Translations under genes and position numbers: made by a program | The notes under the pieces: generated by a model | The model's database searches: none | The model's input: only the letters and a program-made list of their open reading frames with translations | What the model was told of the DNA's origin: nothing | Source of the DNA: Silvania confinis | GTDB lineage: Bacteria > Pseudomonadota > Gammaproteobacteria > Enterobacterales > Enterobacteriaceae | Assembly (NCBI RefSeq): GCF_025564085.1 | Contig: NZ_JAMGZJ010000078.1 | Span: forward strand, 868,001-932,000 | Direction: 5' to 3' | DNA length: 64,000 nucleotides | Shown: piece after piece, positions 1-8,613 of the stretch | How positions within the stretch are numbered: position 1 is the first letter of the stretch | How the letters are laid out: every line of letters begins with the position of its first letter

Positions 1-554
1 ACAATCAGCAGGTTAGCGGTAAAACCGCAGCCGACACCGGCAATGGCCGCCAGCAGGCCTGCCACCGGATGACGCCCCACGGCGATGAAAATCAGCGCCC
101 CCATCGGCGGCATGATCACCAGCGCGGCATCCGAAGAGATATGGCTGAAAAAGGCAATAAACAGCACCATATAGCTCGCATAGCGCGCGCTGACGTGCGA
201 CGCCATTTTCACCATCAGGGCCGGCAGCAAGCCAGAACGCTCGGCCAGACCGGCGCCAAGCACCAGGGCGAGGATCGCGCCCAGCGGGGCAAAGCCGCTA
301 AAGTTTTTAATCACATTCGGCAAAAACCAGTGCAAACCTTCCACGCTGAGCAGGTTTTTTACCGCCACCATGCTGCCGTCGGCCGGGTTGCGGGCGCTGA
401 CGTCAAAAGCCGACAGCACGGCAGTGGCGATCGCCAGAATCACAATCAAATAGACGAACAGCAGGAAAGGGTGCGGCACTTTATTGCCGACTCTTTCAAC
501 CCAGCCGTACAGCTTGCTGGAGGGGGAGTTCGAAGGCAGGGACGACAGACTCAT
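1..554 (-). CDS. abgT: AbgT p-aminobenzoyl-glutamate transporter, N-terminal part (cut by window edge)
   Basis: Inner-membrane transporter of the AbgT family that imports p-aminobenzoyl-glutamate, a folate breakdown product, for cleavage by AbgA/AbgB. The visible 184 residues start MSLSSLPSNS and match the N-terminus of E. coli AbgT nearly throughout, including segments reading KLYGWVERVGNKVPHPF and GFAPLGAILALVLGAGLAER. Several hydrophobic membrane segments are present. The gene is last in the abgA-abgB-abgT order, 46 bases after abgB, and runs off the left edge, so the C-terminal two thirds cannot be judged. The partner genes and regulator are all intact, so a working system is likely. Confidence 0.95.
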   Translation of the reverse strand, partial: MSLSSLPSNSPSSKLYGWVERVGNKVPHPFLLFVYLIVILAIATAVLSAFDVSARNPADGSMVAVKNLLSVEGLHWFLPNVIKNFSGFAPLGAILALVLGAGLAERSGLLPALMVKMASHVSARYASYMVLFIAFFSHISSDAALVIMPPMGALIFIAVGRHPVAGLLAAIAGVGCGFTANLLI

Positions 555-600
555 GGGCGTTCCTCGGGAGTGTTGTATTGTGTTGTTGTGTTTTGTTTTA

Positions 601-2046
601 TTATTTTAAAGGTGACGGTGTAACGCCATCAGGGATCGGACAGGCGTACGGTTTTTCTCTCAACTGCTGTGCAAACTCCTCGCGGCACGCCGCTAACAGG
701 GCCGGATCCTGCAGGAGCGCCAGCGCCGTAGCGCCCATCACTTTACCCGCCAGCAACATCCCTTTATGCGCAATCGAGGTTCGACCCTGGGCCACCAGCT
801 GCCAGGTATGCAGCGGCGTCCCCACCGTAAAGCACGGGCTGAAGCACTGCGCCACCGGCATTTTCCAGCTGACGTCGCCCACGTCGGTTGAGCCCGCCAG
901 AATGTTGTCGGTGATGGCGTAAGGCGCGACCTCATCGATCAGCAGGGTCTGCTGATGGCGACGGGCAAACGCGTTGCCCGCAACGCCGCCGGTCGCCGCA
1001 ATGTTTTTCAGGCTGTTTTGCAGATCGTTGTCGGTGAGCGTGGCGCGGATCTCTTGCGCAAACGCGCGTTCTTCGTCGCTCCAGTCCGGCGTGCCGTAAT
1101 GCTGCACGGCGCGATACATTTCGGCCTCCAGTGTACGGTTGGGCAAATAGCTGGAGCAGGCTTTGTCGAATCGTCGTTCAACGCGGGTTTCGGTCATCAG
1201 CGCCGCGCCCTGGGCGATTTTCTCGATCCGTTCGTAGATCTGCTGCGCGTCGGCCATTTCCGGGGCGCGGATCAAATACAACACTTCTGCCTGAGCCTGC
1301 ACCACGTTCGGCGAGATCCCGCCGGTATCGGTGATGGCGTAATGGACGCGGGCTTTTTCGATGATGTGTTCGTTAAGGAAGTTGCTGCCGGTGGTCATCA
1401 GCGTTACGGCATCCAGCGCGCTGCGTCCCAGATGGGGGGAGTTGGCCGCGTGCGCTGCGGTGCCGTGAAAGCGCCACGACGCCTGAATATTGGCCAAGGT
1501 GCTGACGTTAAACATGCCTGCATAGGCTTCCGGGTGCCAGGTCACGGCGGCATCGACATCGTCAAACAACCCTTCGCGGACCATAAAGGTTTTGCCGGAA
1601 CCGCCTTCCTCGCCGGGGCAGCCGTAAAAGCGCACCGTGCCGCTGCCGCCGTGCTGTCCCAGCCAACTTTTAACCGCCACTGCACCGGCAAGCGCGGCGG
1701 TGCCGAGCAGGTTATGTCCGCACCCGTGGCCGTTAGCGCCCGGGGTCGCGGTTTGCGCTGTGGCGCAGCGGGCGTTCTGACTCAATCCCGCCAGCGCATC
1801 GTACTCCCCCAACAGGGCGATCACCGGCTTACCGCTGCCAAAGCTGGCGATAAAAGCGTTAGGCACGCCACCGGCCTCGCGGGTCAGAGTAAAGCCTTCT
1901 TCTTCCAGTGCGTTCGCCAGACGGTTGGCGGACCAGAACTCTTCAAAACGGGTTTCCGGATGATCCCAGATATCATCTGCGATGGCGGTGAAATGCGCGC
2001 TTCGGGTATCAATAGCATCCGCAATAAAAGGATAGAGAGCCTGCAT
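601..2046 (-). CDS. abgB: p-aminobenzoyl-glutamate hydrolase subunit B
   Basis: 481 residues, the family's usual length. With AbgA it forms the M20-family metallopeptidase that splits p-aminobenzoyl-glutamate into p-aminobenzoate and glutamate. Visible M20 landmarks are the metal-binding HGCGHNLLG segment, the PGEEGGSGK segment and the TWHPEAY segment. Its ATG overlaps the abgA stop codon by one base (TAATG), which implies translational coupling and a balanced subunit ratio. No signal peptide is present, so it is cytoplasmic. The sequence aligns with E. coli AbgB along its whole length. Control is expected from the divergent LysR gene abgR. Confidence 0.95.
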   Translation of the reverse strand: MQALYPFIADAIDTRSAHFTAIADDIWDHPETRFEEFWSANRLANALEEEGFTLTREAGGVPNAFIASFGSGKPVIALLGEYDALAGLSQNARCATAQTATPGANGHGCGHNLLGTAALAGAVAVKSWLGQHGGSGTVRFYGCPGEEGGSGKTFMVREGLFDDVDAAVTWHPEAYAGMFNVSTLANIQASWRFHGTAAHAANSPHLGRSALDAVTLMTTGSNFLNEHIIEKARVHYAITDTGGISPNVVQAQAEVLYLIRAPEMADAQQIYERIEKIAQGAALMTETRVERRFDKACSSYLPNRTLEAEMYRAVQHYGTPDWSDEERAFAQEIRATLTDNDLQNSLKNIAATGGVAGNAFARRHQQTLLIDEVAPYAITDNILAGSTDVGDVSWKMPVAQCFSPCFTVGTPLHTWQLVAQGRTSIAHKGMLLAGKVMGATALALLQDPALLAACREEFAQQLREKPYACPIPDGVTPSPLK

Positions 2047-3356
2047 TACACACCTCGGGTCCAGGGGAAGTTAAGCGCGGTGCGCGCCAGCGTTTCGATG
2101 GCGGTCAGCATCACCTGTTCATCGAAGTCGAATTTCTCGTTGTGATGCCCGGCACTGAGGGTGGTGCCAAACACCATGTAGGAGGCGAGGCCGCCGTTCT
2201 GCTGCACGCGGGCCATCATCAGGGTGGCATCTTCCGAACCGGCTGGGGCTTTGACGTTGTCGATAGCGTGTTCCACCCCCGCAACCTGCGCGGCCTGCTC
2301 ACGCAGGTAATTCACCCACGCCGGCGAAGGCACGCTTGAGGTAGCGGCACCCATCAGGCGCAGCTCGCTGCTGACCCCGTAGATGGCGGCAGCACCGTCG
2401 ATCACCGCTTTGGCGCGTTCAAATACGTACTGATTAATCGCTTCGCTCTCGCCACGTGTTTCGACCTTCAGCAAGGCGCTGGCGGGCACCACGTTGCGTC
2501 CGCTGCCGGCCTGCATCACACCGACATTGACCCTGGACGCGCCTTCGCTGTGTGGGGCGATGCTGTGCAGGCCAAGGGCCGCCTGGGCCGCAGCCAGCAA
2601 CGCATTACGGCCCTCTTCGGGTTTGCCGCCTGCGTGGGCGGCAACGCCGGTGAAGCGCACGTCAAATTTGGTGGTGGCCATAAAGTTATCGCTGCCGCAG
2701 ACAACCGTCCCGACGGGCACGCCGGTGCCAATGTGGATGGCGGTGAAATAGTCGACGCCGTCCAGTGCGCCTGCCGCAACCATCGCCCGCGCACCGCGCG
2801 TGCCTTCTTCCGCAGGTTGAAATATCAACTTAATGGTGCCATTCAACTGCGACTGGTATTTTTTGAGAAGCTGCGCCAGCCCCAGGCCGATGGTGGTGTG
2901 CCCGTCGTGGGCGCAGGCATGCATCATCCCACTGTTGCAGGAGGCAAACCCTTCCCGGAACGGCAGATGATCGTCCAGACGGGCTTCGTCGAGATCCAGC
3001 GCATCCATATCGACCCGAAACGCGAGCGTTGGGCCCGGACGACCGGTGTTCAGGGTGGCGACAATACCGGTAAAGCCGCCCTCGAACGCGCTGAGCCATT
3101 TTTCTGGTGCACCCTGCTGACGTGCGCGGGCAAAGGCGTGCGCCAGTGTCGCCTCGTCGGGCAGCCCCATTCGGCTGTCGGCATCGACAACATCGCGGCC
3201 CATCGCCAGCGCGTACCCCAGCTGGTCTAATACTTCGGCCACCTTTGCCGCGGTGCGAAACTCGACCCAGCCAGATTCGGCATAGTGATGAAAATCACGT
3301 CGCCATGCGGTGAGTTGCGGGAACATGGCCTGCAGGTCGTGCGCCAGTGTATGCAT
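2046..3356 (-). CDS. abgA: p-aminobenzoyl-glutamate hydrolase subunit A
   Basis: First gene of the abgABT operon and the second subunit of the M20 peptidase. The start at 3356 (protein MHTLAHDLQ) is preferred over two ATGs six and five codons upstream. An AGGA ribosome binding site lies about 8 bases before it, and the resulting 436 residues equal the E. coli AbgA length. Metal-site segments include [11 protein letters not shown] and the acidic [11 protein letters not shown]. The C-terminus carries [13 protein letters not shown], as in E. coli. The substrate and reaction are those of AbgB; the two chains act as a heterodimer. Confidence 0.95.
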   Translation of the reverse strand: MHTLAHDLQAMFPQLTAWRRDFHHYAESGWVEFRTAAKVAEVLDQLGYALAMGRDVVDADSRMGLPDEATLAHAFARARQQGAPEKWLSAFEGGFTGIVATLNTGRPGPTLAFRVDMDALDLDEARLDDHLPFREGFASCNSGMMHACAHDGHTTIGLGLAQLLKKYQSQLNGTIKLIFQPAEEGTRGARAMVAAGALDGVDYFTAIHIGTGVPVGTVVCGSDNFMATTKFDVRFTGVAAHAGGKPEEGRNALLAAAQAALGLHSIAPHSEGASRVNVGVMQAGSGRNVVPASALLKVETRGESEAINQYVFERAKAVIDGAAAIYGVSSELRLMGAATSSVPSPAWVNYLREQAAQVAGVEHAIDNVKAPAGSEDATLMMARVQQNGGLASYMVFGTTLSAGHHNEKFDFDEQVMLTAIETLARTALNFPWTRGV

Positions 3357-3531
3357 ATCGTTTCCTGTCATCATTAGAATGTGTGAACTGCTTCACGTTG
3401 TGATAGTTTTTACTTATCGCTAACCGTTTTTTCACAGATTTAACCTTTCGTGGCTTACCCTCGCACACTCAATTCCATTACAGTAGATGACAGTTTCTTT
3501 TCTCTGATAAACAACGGTTATCGGTCCAGAC
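3357..3531. promoter_or_regulatory. Divergent abgA / abgR control region
   Basis: 175 bases separate the divergent starts of abgA and abgR. A GATA/TATC dyad of the LysR type (TGATAG followed after a short spacer by CTTATCG, about 3400-3420) is a reasonable AbgR binding-site candidate. LysR proteins usually bind such T-N11-A dyads in shared divergent promoters. Individual promoter elements were not resolved. Confidence 0.4.
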
Positions 3532-4449
3532 ATGACGTTTCAGATAAAATTTCATCAAATTCGCGCCTTCGTGGAAGTGGCGCGGCAGGGGAGCATTCGC
3601 GGTGCCAGCCGGGTGTTGACTCTGTCGCAGCCTGCGTTAACCAAATCAATTAAAGAGCTGGAAGAGGGAATGGCGGCCCAGCTTTTTGTTCGCCGCAGCA
3701 AAGGGGTGGCATTAACCGAGTGTGGGGAGAGTTTTTACCAGCACGCCAGCCTGATCCTCGAGGAGCTGCGCAGCGCGCAGGACGATATTCGACAGCGGCA
3801 GGGGCAGCAGGCGGGGCAGATCAACGTCGGGATGGGCGCCAGCGTCGCGCGGATGTTAATGCCCCCGGTGATTGTCCGCTTCCATCAGCAGCATCCGCAG
3901 GTCAAGGTGCGTATTATGGAAGGTCAGCTGGTCTCGATGATTAATGAATTACGTCAGGGCGAGCTTGATTTTACGATCAATACCTATTATCAGGGCCCCT
4001 ATGACCACGAATTTACGTTCGAAAGATTATTTGAGAAACCCTTTGCGATATTTTGTCGGGAAGGTCATCCCGCGCGAGGTGCGACTTCGATCAATGACTT
4101 GCTGAAATATAGCTGGACAATGCCCACGCCACGAGGCAGCTATTATAAACAGCTGGAGGAATTGTTTAATCATCGTGCCCAAATACCCCGTGTCGGTATT
4201 GTCTGTGAAACATTTTCGTCATGTATTAGTCTGGTGGCGCAGAGCGATTTTCTGAGTATTCTGCCACAGGAGTTGGGCTGCGATCCGCTGCTGGCGCACC
4301 GACTGGTGATGTTGCCCGTTCAGGAAACACTACCAAAAGCAACCTATTACCTGATCCAGCGTCGGGATTCTCGTCAGACACCGCTGACCGAATCATTAAT
4401 CACCCAGTTCAGACGTCAGGCCAGACAGGTTATTTGCCCGCCAAATTAA
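3532..4449 (+). CDS. abgR: LysR-type regulator of the abg operon
   Basis: 305-residue LysR-family transcription factor transcribed away from abgABT. The N-terminal winged helix-turn-helix (about residues 5-65) contains HQIRAFVEVARQGSIRGAS and LTLSQPALTKSIKELEE. The C-terminal two thirds form the periplasmic-binding-protein-like effector domain. The sequence follows E. coli AbgR closely (for example FTINTYYQGPYDHEFTFE). The expected role is effector-dependent activation of abgABT, with p-aminobenzoyl-glutamate or a relative as likely ligand; the ligand is inferred, not visible. Confidence 0.92.
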   Translation: MTFQIKFHQIRAFVEVARQGSIRGASRVLTLSQPALTKSIKELEEGMAAQLFVRRSKGVALTECGESFYQHASLILEELRSAQDDIRQRQGQQAGQINVGMGASVARMLMPPVIVRFHQQHPQVKVRIMEGQLVSMINELRQGELDFTINTYYQGPYDHEFTFERLFEKPFAIFCREGHPARGATSINDLLKYSWTMPTPRGSYYKQLEELFNHRAQIPRVGIVCETFSSCISLVAQSDFLSILPQELGCDPLLAHRLVMLPVQETLPKATYYLIQRRDSRQTPLTESLITQFRRQARQVICPPN

Positions 4450-4741
4450 GGGCAAAAAAATAGAGTCTGTCGACATCCAACAGACCCTACAGTACACACA
4501 GCATTGCTCCCGATGCATATCCTGCTTATTGTTTCCGTAATGCAGATACATTTAGGTATATCAGCTTTTCCCAATAAATAAAGGAAATAAAAACGTCTTT
4601 GTTCACAAAATTTTAGCTAAGTCATAATGGTTAATCAGCAGTAAAAATAAAGTTTAGCTCAGGTAAATAATCAATTAATTAAATTAAATCTGTCATCCGG
4701 TATTAATCAGGATAAGGGTGCAGGTCGTCAGTTGAGGCCCA

Positions 4742-4770
4742 TTGAGACAGTGCGGGCGTGCAGGTATAGT
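4742..4770 (+). promoter_or_regulatory. Sigma-70 promoter of smrA
   Basis: TTGAGA at 4742-4747 and TATAGT at 4765-4770 are separated by exactly 17 bases, about 30 bases before the smrA start. The rest of the 348-base gap after abgR (4450-4797) is AT-rich. It shows only a GTCTGT/ACAGAC inverted repeat just after abgR, without a T-run, and no further gene was seen there. Confidence 0.6.
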
Positions 4771-4797
4771 ACCCTGTCAGTAGAGCCGGAGGATGCC

Positions 4798-5361
4798 ATG
4801 AAACCCGATGATAACGCGCTTTTTCTTGCTGCGATGGGCGATGTCCAGCCCCTCAAACGATGTGCCGATGTCCAGTGGCAGCCGGGTCGAACGGCGCGAC
4901 CGCAGCAGCGTCCAGACACCAGCCAGCTCGACAACTTTTTGACCACCGGTTTTTTGGATATCGTTCCGCTGGCTCAGCCGCTGACGTTTCAGCGGGAAGG
5001 GGTGCAGCAGGGGGTTATCGACAAGCTGCGGTCAGGAAAGTACCCTCGCCAGGCCAGCCTCACGCTGCTCCGCTTAACCGTGGAGCAGTGCCGTCAGCAG
5101 CTGTATACCTTCATTTGTCAGGCCGAACGCGACGGCTTGCGTAATCTGACAGTGATCCACGGTAAAGGCCGGGAGGATAACGCTCACCCTAATATCGTGC
5201 GCAGCTATCTGGCGCGCTGGCTGGCAGAATTTGACGCAGTACAGGCGTTTTGCGTCGCGCAGCCGCACCACGGCGGCAGTGGGGCCTGCTACGTCGCCTT
5301 GCGCAAATCCGACGATGCGAAGCTCGAGACCCGCGAGCGCCACGCCAAACGCAGCCGCTAG
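4798..5361 (+). CDS. smrA: SmrA, Smr-domain DNA nicking endonuclease family protein
   Basis: 187 residues, the same length as E. coli SmrA (YdaL). The start at 4798 follows a GGAGG site and gives MKPDDNALFLAAMGDVQPLK; an upstream in-frame ATG at 4732 has no such site. The C-terminal Smr (small MutS-related) domain shows the hallmark HGKG motif (VIHGKGREDNAHPNIVRSYLARWL) and the terminal PHHGGSGACYVALRK block. E. coli SmrA has been reported to nick DNA in vitro; its biological role is unclear. It follows abgR exactly as in E. coli. Its 3' end overlaps the convergent exporter remnant by four bases. Confidence 0.92.
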   Translation: MKPDDNALFLAAMGDVQPLKRCADVQWQPGRTARPQQRPDTSQLDNFLTTGFLDIVPLAQPLTFQREGVQQGVIDKLRSGKYPRQASLTLLRLTVEQCRQQLYTFICQAERDGLRNLTVIHGKGREDNAHPNIVRSYLARWLAEFDAVQAFCVAQPHHGGSGACYVALRKSDDAKLETRERHAKRSR

Positions 5362-5768
5362 GCCAGCGCCCGCAGATTGATCCAAAGCCCCGCGATCGCC
5401 ACCGCCAGCAGAAACAGGGCCGTCGCGACGTTAACCTGGCGGGCGAAGCGTTGCGGTACATAACGCCTGACGCTGACGATCCACAGGCTGAGGATCAGCA
5501 GATCCAGCACCACCCAGATCAGGGTAAGAATGCTGATGCTCAGCGTAAAATCGGCAGTGATCCGCACGAACTGCGGAAAGAAGGCGGCAAAAAACAGAAT
5601 GTCTTTTGGATTGGCAACTGCGGTCACAAAACCCACCGCAAAGCCGCTGCGCTGAACCTGAATCGTCGCCTGCGAGCGACGGCTCTGCAGCATCTGGATA
5701 GCCATCCACCCCAAAAACAGTGAACCACCCACACCCACATCCACCAGCGACAGTGCCAGCGGATGATG
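5358..5768 (-). pseudogene. LysE/RhtB-family amino acid exporter, C-terminal remnant
   Basis: The reading frame preserves about 130 residues of the C-terminal two thirds of a LysE-type exporter (full length about 205). It includes the diagnostic NPKDILFFAAFFPQF segment and the final hydrophobic helix. Going upstream, exporter-like sequence stops near 5760-5768 (reading HPLALSLVDVG) and gives way to a LysR gene on the opposite strand. The first one or two membrane helices, the start codon and the promoter are gone. The remnant has no stop codons inside, which suggests a recent loss. It can hardly work as an exporter. Confidence 0.8.
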
Positions 5769-6478
5769 CCGGGCGCGCGCTGGCTGGCCAGTTGCGGGCC
5801 GGATTCGCCACCCTCGAGAGCGCCTGTGAGGCTTTTCGCGGCACCCGGCACCTGCTAAGGCTGAAATCGCCCTCGACCCTGACGGTCAACTGGCTACTGA
5901 AAGCGTTGCACGGCTTTCATGAGGATAACTCAACGCCACAGGTGCAGGTATCCAGCGTGTGGATGGATATTGATCGGGTTGAATTCCGCCGCGAAGCCTT
6001 CGATTGCGCCATTTTGCTGGGCAATGGCCCGTTCGGCGAGAACACCCGTTCACTGCGGCTGTTCGAGGAACTGCTGGCACCTGTCTGCGCCCCCTGGTTG
6101 GTAGAAAATGCGCGTCAGGATTTAACTGCGTGCACCTTGATCCACCCCTCGGTCGATCGACGCGACTGGCGGCGCTGGCTGCAGGGTAGCGAGCTGGAAA
6201 GCGCAGTCAATCTCAGCAAAGGCCATCTTTTCGATACGCTCGAACAAGGCAATCAGGCGGCTATCGGCGGGCATGGCGTCTCGGTGGGGGATGTCGCCCT
6301 GAGCCTGAACGCACTGGAAAGCGGCCTGTTGGCGTTGCCCTTTTCCCGGTTCACCCGCACCGGCGATAGCTATTATCTGGTGTGGCCAGCCGACAGCAGT
6401 CAACAACCGGGCATTCTGCGTCTGGGGGAGTACCTGCTGGCGCGTACGCCGGATGTGGTACATTTGCAGGTTCAATGA
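5763..6478 (+). pseudogene. LysR-type regulator, C-terminal remnant lacking the DNA-binding domain
   Basis: From about 5766 the plus strand reads AGRALAGQLRAGFATLESA, which is where the linker helix of a LysR protein normally follows LTPAGR. The remainder is a GcvA-like effector domain running to the stop at 6478. The about 65-residue helix-turn-helix part is missing. The upstream in-frame codons back to 5720 are merely the antisense of the exporter remnant. Together with the neighbouring exporter fragment this is best explained by one deletion taking the 5' halves of two divergent genes and their shared promoter. The stop overlaps a possible ATG of the next gene (ATGA). Confidence 0.8.
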
Positions 6479-6501
6479 TTCTGGCGAGGGGCCGCACGCG
6501 C

Positions 6502-7452
6502 ATGGAAAACACCGCTTTATACTACCGTCAGTTTGGTGAACCCGAATCGGTGTTAAAGGCCGAAACCGCCGCAAAAGCACCGCTTAACCCCGGTCAGCTG
6601 CGGGTGCAGATGCTGCTGGCTCCGGTGAATGCTTCGGATCTGATCCCGATCACCGGAGCTTATCGTCATCGCATCACCTTGCCCGCCATTGCCGGCTATG
6701 AAGGGGTCGGCAGGGTGATCGCCGCCCCTGATGACGCGACACATCTGATCGGCAAACGCGTATTACCCCTGCGCGGCGAAGGCACCTGGCAGCAGATCGT
6801 TGACTGCCCGGCAGCGCTGGCGATCCCGGTTCCGGATGCCATCCCGTCTCCGTTGGCGGCACGGGCATTTATCAACCCGCTGGCGGCCCAACTGATGCTC
6901 AAACTGTATCCTCCTCGCGGCAAACGGGTCCTGCTGACTGCGGCAGGCTCGGACTGCGCAATCCTGCTGGGGCAATGGGCGCATCGGCTCGGCGCGCGCA
7001 AGGTGTTTGGCATTCACCGCTCGCCGGTTCATGCCGCCAGACTGCAGGCGATGGGGATCGTCCCGATTGCCCAGCACGACAGCGCCACCGTGCAGGCGGT
7101 GGCGGCCGACAGTGATATTGTCTACGACGCCACCGGCGGCGAGCTGGCGCAGATGATCCTCAGTGCGATGCCCGGCACCGGAGAGTTTATTTGCTACGGC
7201 CTACTCTCCGGTCAGCCGTTTACCTTACAACCGCATTATCCGCCGATGCGCTGGTTCCATATCCGCAACTATCTGGATGCGCTCAGCCCACAAGCGTGGC
7301 AGGCGGAGTTCCAGGCTATCTGGCCAAAAATGGCAGAGAGTCAGTACAGCAACACCACACGGTTGCCCTTTGCCGCATGGCAAGCAGCTGTGGCCGATTA
7401 CCGCCAGGCGGGGCGCAGCCACAAGCCGCTGCTGACGATGAGCAACGGCTGA
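6502..7452 (+). CDS. Zinc-independent medium-chain alcohol dehydrogenase / quinone oxidoreductase family
   Basis: 316 residues in the MDR superfamily. The N-terminal GroES-like fold reads LAPVNASDLIPITGAYRH and AIAGYEGVGRV, as in quinone oxidoreductases and enoyl reductases of this group. A Rossmann nucleotide-binding part follows (LLTAAGSDCAILLGQWAHRLGARKV), suggesting NADPH use. The cysteine cluster of structural zinc is absent. The substrate is unknown. A start at 6475, overlapping the LysR remnant stop and preceded by GCAGG, is an alternative. The gene was probably once regulated by or co-transcribed with the now broken regulator and appears intact itself. Confidence 0.75.
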   Translation: MENTALYYRQFGEPESVLKAETAAKAPLNPGQLRVQMLLAPVNASDLIPITGAYRHRITLPAIAGYEGVGRVIAAPDDATHLIGKRVLPLRGEGTWQQIVDCPAALAIPVPDAIPSPLAARAFINPLAAQLMLKLYPPRGKRVLLTAAGSDCAILLGQWAHRLGARKVFGIHRSPVHAARLQAMGIVPIAQHDSATVQAVAADSDIVYDATGGELAQMILSAMPGTGEFICYGLLSGQPFTLQPHYPPMRWFHIRNYLDALSPQAWQAEFQAIWPKMAESQYSNTTRLPFAAWQAAVADYRQAGRSHKPLLTMSNG

Positions 7453-7635
7453 TGTTTTATTTTAAAAAGATGAAACCTGGGTTATTAAATTAACCGACGT
7501 CAAAAATTAAGGGTAAAGAATTGAAAAGGCTTTGAGTAAAATCCTGGCTTATGGTAAAAATCAGCGGTGTTTAACTACCGGAGACAATATTCATCTGCAC
7601 TGACGAGAAGCAACAACGCAGATAATTGTAATATT

Positions 7636-7737
7636 ATGGACAATCTGTTCAACAAGCGCATTTCAACATCGACTTCACGTATATTCCCCTCTTATTGCCT
7701 GCTGACTGGCGAGCAACACTGGCGCACCGCGCTGTAG
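7636..7737 (+). CDS. mdtU: Candidate leader peptide upstream of mdtJI (MdtU-like)
   Basis: A 33-residue ATG-started reading frame (MDNLFNKRIS to the end EQHWRTAL) lies 116 bases before mdtJ in an otherwise gene-free 401-base leader (7453-7853). E. coli mdtJI has a reported upstream ORF, mdtU, that links spermidine to premature transcription termination. Position and size fit that role. The ribosome binding site is weak and I could not compare the peptide with E. coli MdtU, so identity rests on context. The leader also holds a short GGCGC/GCGCC hairpin (7756-7768) and a T-run. Confidence 0.5.
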   Translation: MDNLFNKRISTSTSRIFPSYCLLTGEQHWRTAL

Positions 7738-7797
7738 ATCCTTTCTGCCTGAGCTGGCGCCCTGCGCCGTGCCAACCATTATCGCTATTTTTTTACC

Positions 7798-7821
7798 CGG
7801 CTTACTGCTCACAGTAAGCCG
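7798..7821 (+). promoter_or_regulatory. Perfect 10-bp hairpin in the mdtJ leader
   Basis: CGGCTTACTG and CAGTAAGCCG flank a four-base loop, ending 32 bases before the mdtJ start codon. There is no T-run after it (GAAGGATAAT follows), so it is not a standard intrinsic terminator. It may shape ribosome access or act with the upstream leader peptide. Confidence 0.55.
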
Positions 7822-7853
7822 CGAAGGATAATATTCTCAAGCAGGAGAAAAAC

Positions 7854-8216
7854 ATGTTTTACTGGATCCTTTTAGCCCTGGCTATCGTCGCTGAAATAGT
7901 CGGCACCCTGTCAATGAAATGGGCAAGCGTCAGCGGCGGGCACGCCGGTTTTATTTTAATGCTGATGATGATTTCCCTTTCCTATATATTTTTGTCGTTT
8001 GCGGTTAAAAAAATCGCTCTCGGCGTGGCGTATGCATTATGGGAAGGGGTGGGTATTTTATTGATCACCCTGTTTAGCGTGATGTTGTTCGATGAGCCTT
8101 TGTCGATGATGAAAATTGCCGGGCTGACGACGCTGGTCGCGGGGATTATATTGATCAAGTCAGGCACCCGTAAAACCAAAAAACAGCAGAAGGGGTCAAC
8201 TCATGCAACAGTTTGA
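7854..8216 (+). CDS. mdtJ: Spermidine exporter subunit MdtJ (SMR family)
   Basis: 120-residue, four-helix small multidrug resistance protein. MdtJ and MdtI together form the spermidine exporter of the inner membrane. The core [15 protein letters not shown] and the stretch [14 protein letters not shown] are nearly identical to E. coli MdtJ. The essential SMR glutamate sits in the first helix ([16 protein letters not shown]). An AGGAG site precedes the ATG. The gene overlaps mdtI by 14 bases, implying coupled translation. Loss of speG from its usual E. coli place (see ynfB/ynfC) could make export the main route for excess spermidine. Confidence 0.95.
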   Translation: MFYWILLALAIVAEIVGTLSMKWASVSGGHAGFILMLMMISLSYIFLSFAVKKIALGVAYALWEGVGILLITLFSVMLFDEPLSMMKIAGLTTLVAGIILIKSGTRKTKKQQKGSTHATV

Positions 8217-8532
8217 GTGGATCCACGCCGCCTGGCTGGGACTGGCGATTGTGCTGGAAATTGCCGCCAACGTGCTGCTGAAGTTCTCTGACGGTTTTCG
8301 CAGCAAAACCTATGGTCTGCTGTCGATTGCCGCCGTGCTCGGGGCCTTCAGCGCCTTATCTCAGGCCGTGCGCGGCATTGACCTTTCGGTCGCTTATGCG
8401 CTGTGGGGTGGGTTCGGCATTGCCGCTACGCTTGCCGCAGGCTGGATCCTGTTTGGTCAACGGCTAAACAGCAAAGGCTGGTTCGGGCTGGTCCTGCTGC
8501 TCATTGGGATGATTCTGATAAAGCTGGCCTAA
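8203..8532 (+). CDS. mdtI: Spermidine exporter subunit MdtI (SMR family)
   Basis: 109 residues with four membrane helices, starting [15 protein letters not shown] and aligning with E. coli MdtI over its whole length (for example [20 protein letters not shown]). It is the partner of MdtJ in the heteromeric spermidine exporter. The conserved glutamate lies in [15 protein letters not shown]. Its start lies inside the end of mdtJ. In E. coli the next gene is ydgD; here a GGDEF-EAL gene has come in between. Confidence 0.95.
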   Translation: MQQFEWIHAAWLGLAIVLEIAANVLLKFSDGFRSKTYGLLSIAAVLGAFSALSQAVRGIDLSVAYALWGGFGIAATLAAGWILFGQRLNSKGWFGLVLLLIGMILIKLA

Positions 8533-8613
8533 CCGACTCGCTGCCTGCTATTCCAGGCAGCGAAATTCCTTTGCTGTATTACGCTTATAAGAGGGCATTA
8601 AAGAGGTCGAAAA

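Noticed and set aside
955-2145. A 396-codon plus-strand open frame opposite abgB
   Set aside because: Antisense shadow of the M20 peptidase gene; no motif or start signal.
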